Assembly (NCBI GenBank): GCA_020047755.1
Contig: JAIFNL010000164.1
Location: forward strand, 1 to 53,854
Direction: 5' to 3'
DNA: 53,854 nt
DNA from: Bacteroidota bacterium
GTDB lineage: Bacteria > Bacteroidota > Bacteroidia > Bacteroidales > JAIFNL01
This document shows, piece by piece, positions 44,935 to 53,854 of this stretch. The notes beneath the pieces are model-generated. The model did no database searches. It was not told the origin of the DNA and saw nothing but the letters and a program-made list of their open reading frames with translations. Numbering within the stretch: position 1 is the first letter of the stretch; every line of letters starts with the position of its first letter. The translations under genes and the position numbers were made by a program.

Positions 44935-44965
44935 CAAAATTATTTCCTATATTTGAAGTAACAAA
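44935..44965 (-). promoter_or_regulatory. XRE-gene promoter (TTTG-N19-TAATTTTG)
   Basis: On the minus strand TTTG at 44965-44962, a 19-bp spacer and TAATTTTG at 44942-44935 fit the Bacteroidota consensus closely. The start of transcription would fall near 44928, inside the palindrome. Confidence 0.65.
44948..44955 (+). promoter_or_regulatory. Candidate -7 element (TATATTTG) for the ybjN-pspA operon
   Basis: Exact TAnnTTTG match that overlaps the opposing promoter. The -33 region would read TTTTAG, a weak match lying inside the palindrome, so repressor binding would also block it. Confidence 0.5.
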
Positions 44966-45074
44966 TTTAAGAAAAAAAAGCAAGAAAGCAATAATTTTTT
45001 TCTTAAGTGTTGGAAAAAAAGAAAAACAGCTTATTAGTTCACGGATAAAAAAACTTTTAAAATTCAAGAAAAAA

Positions 45075-45470
45075 ATGGCAAGTTATTTTGACAAAGTGAA
45101 AAATTTCCTTATCGACCTCGAACTTCCGATAAGTTTTGAAAACTCTGAAGATGAGGTTTTCATTATCAATAAAGAAGATGCCGGCATTAACGACCTTGTT
45201 ATTGGTGTAGCAGAACCTATTTTGATTATGGAACAGACCATTTTTGAGGTGCCCGACGGAAAAAAAGATGTATATAAACGCCTACTTCAATTGAATGGGC
45301 AAGTGGTTCACGGAGCTTTTGTTTTAGATGAAGACTCTAACAGAGTGGTTTTCAGAGATACTTTGCAACTCGAAAACCTTGATTTGAACGAAATTGAAGC
45401 TTCTATTAATTCAATTAGTTTGATGATGGCTGAGTTTTCGAGTGAAATTATAGCTCTTTCTAAGAATTAA
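45075..45470 (+). CDS. YbjN/Tir-chaperone-like protein of the PspA operon
   Basis: A 131-aa acidic protein with the fold-typical opening SYFDKVKNFLIDLELPISFENSEDE and a middle VKVxx-like VPDGKKDVYKRLLQLNGQVVHGAFVLDEDSNRVVFRDTL block. This resembles the YbjN / type III secretion chaperone-like group. Relatives commonly precede pspA and a flotillin gene, as here. Function is not established; a chaperone or adaptor for the membrane-stress proteins is a fair inference. Confidence 0.65.
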   Translation: MASYFDKVKNFLIDLELPISFENSEDEVFIINKEDAGINDLVIGVAEPILIMEQTIFEVPDGKKDVYKRLLQLNGQVVHGAFVLDEDSNRVVFRDTLQLENLDLNEIEASINSISLMMAEFSSEIIALSKN

Positions 45471-45572
45471 TTTTTCAACATTTCATTTTTAAGATTTTAA
45501 CATTTCAAAAAAATAAAATAAGGTAAATTTAGTTTCAAAAAGTAAAAAATAGTAATAACAACTTTAAATATA

Positions 45573-45576
45573 GGAG
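45573..45576 (+). promoter_or_regulatory. Shine-Dalgarno GGAG of pspA
   Basis: GGAG lies 8 nt before the ATG at 45585. Clear Shine-Dalgarno sites are rare in this window, so it supports this start and suggests strong translation of pspA. Confidence 0.55.
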
Positions 45577-45584
45577 ATTACAAA

Positions 45585-46295
45585 ATGGGAATTTTCAGCA
45601 GATTATTCAAAATAGGTGAAGCAGAAGCTCACAACGCTATTAATAAATTGGAAGATCCAATCAAAATGGCAAACCAAGGAATCAGAGATTTGAAAGAAGA
45701 CCTTGACAAATCGTTACACGCTTTGGCTCAAGTGAAAGCAATCTCTATCCGTACTCGCAACGATTCAGAAACTGCAAAACAAAAAATGATTGATTACGAA
45801 AAGAAAGCTGTTCTTTTGTTGCAACGTGCTCAACAAGGGCAAATTGACCCTGCCGAAGCTGACCGTTTGGCTGCTATCGCTCTCGAAAAAAAGGAAGAAG
45901 CTAAAGTAGAAATGGAACGCAATGCCGCTGAATATCAACGCCACGAAGCAAGTGTAGCAAAACTTGATGCAAAAATCAAACAGTTGCGCCAGCACATTTC
46001 AAAATGGGAAAACGAATTACGTACTCTTGAGGCTCGTGCAAAAGTGAGCACTGCTACAAAAAACGTAAACAAACAACTTTCGCAAATTGACTCTTCGGGA
46101 ACAGTTGCTATGCTTGAAAGAATGAAAGAAAAAGTGCAACAAGACGAAGCTTTGTCTGATGCTTATGCCGACATTGCCGACGAAAGCCGTACTGTAGATG
46201 ATGAATTGAACAAAGCGCTCGACAAATCGAACACTTCTTCAACTGACGCTCTTGCTGCCTTGAAAGCTAAAATGAACATGACTCCTCCAGTGTAG
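45585..46295 (+). CDS. pspA: PspA/IM30 family membrane-remodelling protein
   Basis: A 236-aa ESCRT-III-like coiled-coil protein that binds the cytoplasmic face of stressed membranes. It opens with an amphipathic helix (MGIFSRLFKIGEAEAHNAINKLEDP), followed by the long helical hairpin with family stretches MANQGIRDLKEDLDKSLHALAQVKA and KIKQLRQHISKWENELRTLEARAKVSTATK. Length is normal. Expression is probably controlled with the YbjN-like gene; a strong terminator lies 47 bp downstream, so the next genes are likely read by leakage or from their own promoter. Confidence 0.94.
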   Translation: MGIFSRLFKIGEAEAHNAINKLEDPIKMANQGIRDLKEDLDKSLHALAQVKAISIRTRNDSETAKQKMIDYEKKAVLLLQRAQQGQIDPAEADRLAAIALEKKEEAKVEMERNAAEYQRHEASVAKLDAKIKQLRQHISKWENELRTLEARAKVSTATKNVNKQLSQIDSSGTVAMLERMKEKVQQDEALSDAYADIADESRTVDDELNKALDKSNTSSTDALAALKAKMNMTPPV

Positions 46296-46672
46296 TTTTA
46301 AAAATAAATATACGCTAAGTAGTTAATATATAGATAATAAAGCCGGACATTTAAAAAGTCCGGTTTTTTTTTACAAAAAAATGTTTTTTTTTGAAAGCAA
46401 TTTTGTATATTTGAATATTCATTTTAAGTAGTGAACCGTGAATTATAAATAGAGAATAATGCGTTTAATTGTTTGATTTATAGGGTTTCTATGAAATCTA
46501 AAATGTCGCATATTCTTGTTGCATTACTTAAGTGATTTTTTTAAAATTTTGTTTTGAGAACAAAACATATTTTTCAGGAATGTGTTTTTTTGAAAGAAAA
46601 CTCATAAATAGTGCTTAAAAGAAAATACAATTTTAGATTGTTCCACTGTTTTTGCAATTAAAATTTAGGCGA
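46296..46672. other. 377-bp spacer after pspA
   Basis: It contains the terminator at 46343-46372, an exact TAnnTTTG match (TATATTTG, 46406-46413) that may start a second transcript, and no recognised gene. Confidence 0.6.
46343..46372 (+). terminator. Intrinsic terminator of pspA
   Basis: CCGGAC and GTCCGG pair around a 9-nt A-rich loop and are followed by T9. Confidence 0.9.
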
Positions 46673-47350
46673 ATGTTAGAATTTTTTAATGAAACTTTTT
46701 CGTGGGTAAATATTATTCCTACCGGATTTTTAGTATTTACATTAATTTATTGGTTATCAGTGCTTATTGGAATGCTCGATATGAATTTTCTTGATGTAAA
46801 TGTTGACAAACATTTGTCCATTGATAAACACATAACTATTGATAAAAATGTATCCATCGACAAAAATATAGACAAAGACATAGCTAAAAACCTAGATGTA
46901 AGCTGGTTAAATGCTGTGCTTTCGTTTTTTAATTTAGGAAAAATTCCTTTCATGGTTTTTCTTACTTTTTGGGCTTTGCCAATGTGGTTTATTTCGCTGA
47001 TTATCAATCATTATCTGGGTATTTCGAGTATTTTGTTGTCGTTGGTGCTTTTAATCCCCAATATTGTTGTTAGTTTGTTTGTTTCTAAGGCTTTAACTCA
47101 GCCGCTAGTGAAGGTTTTTGCAAAGCTCGAAACCGATGAAACCGACGATGATTTTGAAACAAAACTAGGCATTGCAATAACAAATGTGAGCCACGACAAG
47201 CCCGGGCAAATTGAAATAAAAAACAAAGGTGTGCATATTCGATTAAATGCAATAAGTATGAAAGAAAAAGAAATTGAACGAGATACAAAAGTTATTGTAA
47301 TTCAGTATCTTGAAGATAAAGATTTGTATTTGATTGATGTGTTTGAATAA
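46673..47350 (+). CDS. YqiJ/NfeD-like membrane protein with OB-fold tail
   Basis: A 225-aa protein from the ATG at 46673 (an upstream TTG adds seven residues and is rejected). It has a membrane helix at about 17-36, a polar insert with DK-repeats (about 45-75), two to three more membrane helices (about 82-152) and a C-terminal beta domain (about 165-225, GQIEIKNKGVHIRLNAIS ... DTKVIVIQYLED). The last part fits the OB-fold of NfeD/YqiJ proteins, which partner flotillins. It lies 84 bp upstream of the flotillin gene, as expected. Confidence 0.78.
   Translation: MLEFFNETFSWVNIIPTGFLVFTLIYWLSVLIGMLDMNFLDVNVDKHLSIDKHITIDKNVSIDKNIDKDIAKNLDVSWLNAVLSFFNLGKIPFMVFLTFWALPMWFISLIINHYLGISSILLSLVLLIPNIVVSLFVSKALTQPLVKVFAKLETDETDDDFETKLGIAITNVSHDKPGQIEIKNKGVHIRLNAISMKEKEIERDTKVIVIQYLEDKDLYLIDVFE
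46805..46897 (+). repeat. DKxxxI coding repeat in the YqiJ-like gene
   Basis: Four consecutive hexapeptide-like units (DKHLSI, DKHITI, DKNVSI, DKNI) and the degenerate DKDIAKNLD form a charged loop after the first membrane helix. The DNA copies are about 18 bp. Confidence 0.7.
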
Positions 47351-47434
47351 AAGTTGCAACTTGTTAATCTTCAAATTCTTCTATGAAAATAATAAAAATT
47401 TAGATAAATTCAAAAATAAACTAAAAGCAGAGGT

Positions 47435-49651
47435 ATGATAATATTAAATTTTTTAGGAACAGCAATTGCTTCGGTAGTAACAATTATAGGAGTAGTTCTA
47501 CTTTTAATCGTTGGATTAATTATAAAATGGTATCAGAAACCGGTTCACGGTCGTGCACTTGTACGCTCGGGAAATGGCGGTACAAAGGTGCAATTTGATA
47601 GAGGTCTTTTTGTAATTCCGGTTTTGCACAAGATAGAAATAATGGATATTACTCTGAAAACCATCACTATTAGCAGAACAGAACAAGATGGTTTGATTTG
47701 TAAAGACAACATGAGGGCTGATATTAAAGTATCATTTTTTGTGCGTGTAAACAGAACTGTGGAAGACGTTACCGATGTGGCTTTTGCTATTGGTTGCGAA
47801 AGAGCTTCGCGGGAAGATACACTTTTGAGTCTCTTCGATTCAAAATTTTCGGAAGCCTTAAAAACGGTAGGGAAACGTTTCGATTTTGTGGATTTGTACA
47901 ATTCCAGAGAAGGCTTTAAGCGCGAAATCATCGAAATTATTGGTCGCGATTTGAATGGTTATTATCTTGACGATGTGGCTATTGACTATTTGGAACAAAC
48001 CAGCTTGGCATTTTTGAAAGCCGATAATATTTTGGATTCGGAAGGTATTAAGAAAATTGCAGAACTGACTTCTACACAACAAATTTTGGCAAACCAAATT
48101 AACAGGGAACGAGAGAAAACCATTAGAAAACAAGACGTTGAGGCTCGTGAGACTATTTTGGAACTGAACAAACAGTTAGCCGAAAAAGAAGAGCAACAAC
48201 GCCGCGAGATAGAAAGTATTAAAAACAGAGAACAGGCTGAAATAGATAAAGTTAGGTCGCAACAAAAATTAATTTCGGAAAATGCACGCATTGAAACAGA
48301 ACAAGCTATTGCAATAGCCGAAGAGAATAAACAACGCCAAATCATTGTAGCTCAAAGAAATAAAGAGCGTGTTTCGTTAGTAGAACTCGAAAAAGTAGAA
48401 AAAGATAGACAACTCGAAATCAATGAGCGTGAGCGTATTGTAACGCTTGCTCAAATTGAAAAAGAGAAAGCGGTAGAAGAAGAAAAGAAAAATATTCAGG
48501 ATATAATTAGAGAGCGTGTAATTGTTCAAAAAACAGTGGTGCAAGAAGAAGAGAAAATAAAAGATACTCAAGCATTTGCACTGGCACAACGCGAAAAAGA
48601 AGTAGCTATAACCAACGCCGAAAAGCTGGCTCAACAAGATTTGGTAAAGCAAATCAAAAAAGCAGAAGCTGAACGCCAAGCAGCTGATTTTGAATCACAA
48701 ACACGCATAATTCATTCCGAAGCCTCTAAAGAAGCGGCAGTGAGAGATGCGGCTGCACAAAAAGTACTTGCCGAAGCCAAAGCCGCCAACGAAGCTGCGC
48801 AAGGTATTTCGGAAGCACAAGTTACTGAAGCTAAAGCAAATGCAAGCTTAGTGGAAGGTCAGATGATAGCTAAAAACATAGAGCTAAAAGCGGTAGCCGA
48901 ATCGAAAGGTATTTTGGCAAAAGCAAGCGCAGAAGCTGAAGGAATTCAAAAAATTGGTGCTTCGGAAGCAACAGTGGTTGAAAATAAAGGAGTTGCCGAA
49001 GCGAATGTGATTACAGCCAAAGCCGTAGCCGAAAAGAATAAAGGTATGGCAGAAGCCGACGTAATGAAACAAAAGTATTTCTCTGAAGCTGAAGGTGTTA
49101 AACAAAAAGCAGAAGCAATGAAATTGCTCGACTCGGTAGGAAAAGACCACGAAGAGTTTAAACTTGAGCTTGAAAAAGACAAACAAATTCAATTGGCTCG
49201 TATCAATATTCAAAAAGATATTGCAATGGCTCAGGCTGAAGTAATTAGCAGCGCGTTGAAAGTAGCTAAAATTGATATTGTGGGCGGCGAAACAATGTTT
49301 TTCGACCAAATTATTGGTTCTATTACAAGAGGAAAATCTATTGATAGAATGGTGAACAACAGCGAGGTAATTAAAGAAGTAAAGGATAAATTTTTGCCAG
49401 ACTTTGATGTTCCCGACCCAAGCAATCCAGATGCTCCTGTTTTGAATTTCAAAGACAGATTGAAATATTTTGTTGAGCAATTTGGCATAACTTCAAACGA
49501 TGTGAAGAATTTAACGGTTTCGGCTTTGATTTTTAAATTGACTCAAAAGGCTAAAAATAGTGAAGAAAAATCGGCTCTTGAGCAACTTTTAGATTTGGCT
49601 ATTTCAAAAGGCATTGACAATATTCCGGTTAAAGGGTTGGGAATTAAGTAG
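47435..49651 (+). CDS. Flotillin (YqiK-like SPFH protein), long form
   Basis: A 738-aa flotillin. An N-terminal membrane helix (about 10-30) leads to the SPFH domain (about 35-230, GRALVRSGNGGTKVQFDRGLFVIPVLH ... ICKDNMRADIKVSFFVRV). A very long Gln/Glu/Arg-rich coiled coil follows (about 225-430), then an Ala/Glu-rich EA-repeat segment (about 430-570). The C-terminal region is GRSIDRMVN with a folded tail. Standard flotillins are 430-560 aa, so the coiled coil is extended. It probably forms membrane microdomain scaffolds with the YqiJ-like protein and PspA. It is followed by an intrinsic terminator. Confidence 0.93.
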   Translation: MIILNFLGTAIASVVTIIGVVLLLIVGLIIKWYQKPVHGRALVRSGNGGTKVQFDRGLFVIPVLHKIEIMDITLKTITISRTEQDGLICKDNMRADIKVSFFVRVNRTVEDVTDVAFAIGCERASREDTLLSLFDSKFSEALKTVGKRFDFVDLYNSREGFKREIIEIIGRDLNGYYLDDVAIDYLEQTSLAFLKADNILDSEGIKKIAELTSTQQILANQINREREKTIRKQDVEARETILELNKQLAEKEEQQRREIESIKNREQAEIDKVRSQQKLISENARIETEQAIAIAEENKQRQIIVAQRNKERVSLVELEKVEKDRQLEINERERIVTLAQIEKEKAVEEEKKNIQDIIRERVIVQKTVVQEEEKIKDTQAFALAQREKEVAITNAEKLAQQDLVKQIKKAEAERQAADFESQTRIIHSEASKEAAVRDAAAQKVLAEAKAANEAAQGISEAQVTEAKANASLVEGQMIAKNIELKAVAESKGILAKASAEAEGIQKIGASEATVVENKGVAEANVITAKAVAEKNKGMAEADVMKQKYFSEAEGVKQKAEAMKLLDSVGKDHEEFKLELEKDKQIQLARINIQKDIAMAQAEVISSALKVAKIDIVGGETMFFDQIIGSITRGKSIDRMVNNSEVIKEVKDKFLPDFDVPDPSNPDAPVLNFKDRLKYFVEQFGITSNDVKNLTVSALIFKLTQKAKNSEEKSALEQLLDLAISKGIDNIPVKGLGIK

Positions 49652-49664
49652 CGTGTATTCATTG

Positions 49665-49703
49665 AAAAACCGCAGTTACTTTTTTATAGTAAGTGCGGTT
49701 TTC
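49665..49703. terminator. Intrinsic terminator of the flotillin operon
   Basis: AAAACCGCA pairs with TGCGGTTTT, and the inner TTACT pairs with AGTAA after one mismatch. The hairpin lies 14 bp after the flotillin stop. Confidence 0.8.
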
Positions 49704-49868
49704 AATTTAATTCCCAGTATTTTATTTGTTTATATTTTATTTTGGTTATCTGCATCTTAAACCTCCTTTTTTTTGAGTTATTTACTATTTTTTGTTTTTT
49801 CTCCTTCTTTTTATAATATTAAACGATTGCAATGTATTTATTTTGTTGTTGGAAAATTCATTTTTGTA

Positions 49869-50504
49869 TTATAAATGAGTATTTTCAAAATGGATAGTGT
49901 AAGTTAAACCTACTTTTAATAGTAAGCCGGCTGAAAAGTCTTGTGTAAAAACACACCATGAATTTCTGCTGTCGGCATTTAATAAATTGCTGTAATGTCC
50001 GCCAATTCCAACGGCTGCGTCTATTCTTAGATTTTCAACAACTTTAATCAAAATTCCAAAACCTGCATACGCTTCGAGTGTGTTGAATTTTTCGTATTCG
50101 CTAATACCCGCTTGAACGTTTTCGGCAAATTCGGGAGTATGAGTCATATTATTGTATTTTATCGACTTAGGAGTTTGGTGAAAATAGTTGATTGTTCCAT
50201 TGAAGTATAAATCGACATTGTACTCTCCTTTTATTGCTGTGTAATTGTATTCTGCTCCAAAACCTGTTACTTTTTTGTAGTCGTTTTGCATAATTGCACC
50301 AACTCCAAAATTGCATCGCGAAGTTCCGTAAGAAATTTTGGCTGACGACAAGTAACCTTGGCTACTTCCAGTTACCATTTGATTTACTTTGATACTTAGG
50401 TTTGTAACTTTTCCGCAAGGAAGTTCATTTATTTGTGCATTTGCACTAAGGGTTGCTAAACTAAGAGCAACTAAAACCGAGATTATATTATTGAGCGTTT
50501 TCAT
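49869..50504 (-). CDS. Small outer-membrane beta-barrel protein
   Basis: A 211-aa protein with a signal peptide (about 1-23, ending LSANAQ) and regularly spaced amphipathic strands (GYLSSAKISYG, NFGVGAIM, GFGAEYNYTAIKGEYNVDLYF, LEAYAGFGILIKVVENLRIDAAVGIGG, SAGLLLKVGLTYTIHF). It fits an eight-strand barrel of the OmpW/porin-like size. Two Cys residues are in the exported part. Substrate unknown. It ends with no obvious terminator and is convergent with the flotillin gene. A promoter-like TATTTTTG lies at 50545-50552 on the minus strand. Confidence 0.7.
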   Translation of the reverse strand: MKTLNNIISVLVALSLATLSANAQINELPCGKVTNLSIKVNQMVTGSSQGYLSSAKISYGTSRCNFGVGAIMQNDYKKVTGFGAEYNYTAIKGEYNVDLYFNGTINYFHQTPKSIKYNNMTHTPEFAENVQAGISEYEKFNTLEAYAGFGILIKVVENLRIDAAVGIGGHYSNLLNADSRNSWCVFTQDFSAGLLLKVGLTYTIHFENTHL

Positions 50505-50772
50505 GACCGTAGATTTTAAAATGAATAATTTTATTTATTTGATACAAAAATACATTAATACTAAAGGTTATATTAGAGTGAAAAATACCAAAGCCTATTT
50601 ATCTTGCTCAATTAAGCTTTTCTACCTATATTTTATACACGTATTTTTATTCTTTTAGAATGAAATAAATTTTATAGTAAATTATTAATTGATAATTATT
50701 TGTAATTTATTTTAGGGTTAATTATTTAAAAATTAACTGGCTTTAATATTTGTTTGAAAAAGATAAATGTAT

Positions 50773-50810
50773 TTTTACCTAATATTTTTGTATTTTGTGT
50801 ATAGGTAAAA
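50773..50810 (+). promoter_or_regulatory. Orphan promoter-like site inside an inverted repeat
   Basis: TTTTACCTA and TAGGTAAAA form a perfect 9-bp inverted repeat with a 20-nt spacer that holds TATTTTTG (50783-50790), a match to TAnnTTTG. No gene follows on the plus strand. Confidence 0.45.
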
Positions 50811-50941
50811 GATGCAACAGAACGACTAAGACTGTTTCATTTTTGAGCAAAACCATTCTTACATGTTTATTATTAGGCACTTGATAAAACAAAATATACT
50901 ATTAATTTGGGTTCACGACTTATTTTTTTAGGAGGGAAATA

Positions 50942-50975
50942 AAAAAACCGTGCAATAAATTTTGCACGGTTTTTT
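50942..50975. terminator. groEL terminator (bidirectional)
   Basis: A 14-bp perfect stem, AAAAAACCGTGCAA with TTGCACGGTTTTTT, has a 6-nt loop. T-runs on both exits allow termination of groEL (-) and of any plus-strand transcript. Confidence 0.9.
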
Positions 50976-51000
50976 AGTATTCGTTTGTTCAAAAATAGGC

Positions 51001-52674
<1,674 letters not shown>

Positions 52675-52709
52675 TTAACTACTATTTTACACTAAAATTT
52701 TAATTAAAG

Positions 52710-52970
52710 TTATAAAATTGCCATAATATCTTCCGATTTCACAATCACATAATTTTTGCCGTCCACCGTTACTTCGTTGGCAGCAAACTTAGTGTATAAC
52801 ACGCTGTCGCCTATTTTCACTTCTATTTTTTCGTCGGTGCCTATGGCTACAACAGTACCTCTTGGTTGCTTTTCTTTGGCTGAGTCGGGAATAATTAAAC
52901 CCGAAGCAGTTTTAGTTTCTGCTTCTTTTACTTCAATAAGCACGCGGTTGCCTAGTGGTTTTATGTTCAT
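52710..52970 (-). CDS. groES: Co-chaperonin GroES (Hsp10)
   Basis: An 86-aa GroES that caps the GroEL ring. KPLGNRVLIEVKEAETKTASGLIIPDSAKEKQPRGTVVAIG includes the mobile loop (about 18-32) and roof region; the YVIVKSEDIMAIL end is typical. It forms the groES-groEL operon. No CIRCE element (TTAGCACTC-type inverted repeat) was seen upstream. Confidence 0.97.
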   Translation of the reverse strand: MNIKPLGNRVLIEVKEAETKTASGLIIPDSAKEKQPRGTVVAIGTDEKIEVKIGDSVLYTKFAANEVTVDGKNYVIVKSEDIMAIL

Positions 52971-53330
52971 ATTTTTACTATTTTTATGTTATTGTTATTT
53001 TTTTCAATGTTTTTCATGCTTTCCAATAGTCATAATGTATGCCAAGCGAAGGTATATTTTTTATTAAAACGAAATATTTTCAAATTATTTGTACCAACTA
53101 TTTTACTATTAGAGTTTTAGTATTAAAATTGAAAAGTTTCTATTTTTAGATATTTCACAAAAATGGCAGTTGTTTTTACTGAAAAATGACAAAAATTCAG
53201 AGTTTACTCCTATAATCAAGATTCTCACTTGAATTTTTGTCAGTTTGGATTAAAAAAATGTCAGTTATATTTTTGAAAATGAAAAAACGTTTTATCTTAG
53301 TTCGTTAAATCTAGCTAAAGTTAAGGATTC
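52971..53330. other. 360-bp stretch upstream of groES
   Basis: It has no gene and no clear heat-shock operator. A perfect 13-bp inverted repeat (TGACAAAAATTCA at 53187-53199 and its complement at 53230-53242, 30-nt spacer) lies about 90 bp from the tandem array. The trinucleotide-rich words gtcagtt/gcagtt recur nearby. Confidence 0.6.
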
Positions 53331-53854
53331 AAATCATAATGGTTTTGAAAAAATTATAATGCTTTCGCCGAAATTATAATGCTTTCGCCGAAATTATAAT
53401 GCTTTTACCAAAATTATAATGCTTTCGCCGAAATTATAATGCTTTTCCCGAAATTATAATGCTTTCGCCGAAATTATAATGCTTTTCCCAAAATTATAAT
53501 GCTTTTGAAAAAATTATAATGGTTTCGCCGAAATTATAATGCCTTTTCAAAAAATTATAATGCTTTCGCCAAAATTATAATGCTTTTCCCAAAATTATAA
53601 TGCTTTCGCCAAAATTATAATGCTTTTCCCAAAATTATAATGCTTTCGCCGAAATTATAATGCCTTTTCAAAAAATTATAATGCTTTTACCAAAATTATA
53701 ATGGTTTTGCAAAAAAATAAAATGGTTTTGCAATGAATAAAATGGTTTTGCAATGAATAAAATGCTTTTGCAATGAATAAAATGGTTTTGCAATGAATAA
53801 AATGGTTTTGCAAAAAAATAAAATGGTTTTGCAATGAATAAAATGGTTTTGCAA
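53331..53854. repeat. 26-unit tandem array with 20-bp period, continuing past the window
   Basis: Units 1-19 (53331-53712) are of type AAATTATAATGCTTTYGCCR with a variable last third. Units 20-26 (53713-53854) are of type TGAATAAAATGGTTTTGCAA. Four units are 21 bp (starting 53531, 53652, 53713, 53814), the rest 20 bp. There are no spacers. Stop codons close the plus strand throughout and the minus strand in the first part, so it is not coding. It begins about 360 bp upstream of groES and the last complete unit ends exactly at the window edge. Confidence 0.95.

Larger units (their letters stand above)
50505..51000. other. 496-bp spacer with possible small RNA
   Basis: No protein gene is supported; a 23-codon ORF at 50861 is too short to judge. 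The stretch holds the promoter-like region at 50773-50810 and the groEL terminator at 50942-50975. A plus-strand transcript between them would be about 180 nt. Confidence 0.55.

Noticed and set aside
50861-50932. 23-codon ORF before the groEL terminator
   Set aside because: Too short, no homology visible and no ribosome binding site; kept only as part of the spacer description.
52971-53330. CIRCE heat-shock operator before groES
   Set aside because: No TTAGCACTC-N9-GAGTGCTAA-like inverted repeat was found.
53331-53854. CRISPR array
   Set aside because: The 20-bp units follow each other without unique spacers, and no cas gene is present.

Overview
The window is an AT-rich chromosomal segment of a Bacteroidota bacterium. 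The evidence is the repeated promoter element TAnnTTTG, the near absence of Shine-Dalgarno sites, family-typical proteins (DUF6272/SiaB-like kinase, TPR histidine kinase, BamA-type barrel, secreted C1 peptidase, Bacteroidota-type dihydroorotase) and menaquinone synthesis by the futalosine route. No rRNA, tRNA, CRISPR array, transposase or phage gene was seen. The order within the phylum cannot be fixed from this sequence.

Layout. 0.1-2.4 kb: etfB (-) and mutY (+). 2.6-11.6 kb: a fatty-acid degradation region. A nitronate monooxygenase with an apparent N-terminal frameshift and a broken thioesterase lie on the minus strand. They diverge from a MarR regulator, a fadN-fadA-fadE set resembling the Bacillus fadNAE operon, and a DUF4442 thioesterase. 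A very AT-rich four-helix-bundle gene has been inserted between fadN and fadA. EtfB would take electrons from the acyl-CoA dehydrogenase. 11.6-20.3 kb: a duplicated SiaB-like kinase, a V4R/DUF2378-like protein, folE, a membrane-anchored subtilase, mqnB and mqnD, pyrC and an OmpH/Skp-like chaperone.

20.4-38.7 kb is dominated by signalling. There is a TPR histidine kinase. A minus-strand chemosensory operon follows (MCP, receiver, coiled-coil protein with a CheZ-like motif, STAS protein, CheY, CheA, CheW) without cheR or cheB. Next come a Crp-family regulator and a receiver, a nitroreductase, a glutaminyl-peptide cyclotransferase lipoprotein, and a second minus-strand module made of a HAMP-GAF-PAS sensor, a PAS histidine kinase and a receiver.

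39.3-43.9 kb is a plus-strand run: esterase, SixA-like phosphatase, C1 peptidase, cmk and a BamA-like barrel. 44.1-49.7 kb holds an XRE regulator divergent from a membrane-stress set (YbjN-like, PspA, NfeD/YqiJ-like, long flotillin), with a 19-bp palindrome in the shared promoter region. 49.9-53.0 kb holds an outer-membrane barrel and groES-groEL. From 53,331 to the window edge there is a 26-unit tandem array with a 20-bp period.

The most unusual DNA is non-coding: the terminal 20-bp array; a roughly 80-100-bp intergenic element present twice (near 13.7 and 17.2 kb); a 33-bp near-perfect palindrome present twice (3.7 and 9.0 kb); and 8-bp and 7-bp tandem repeats placed between stop codons and the next start codon at several loci.
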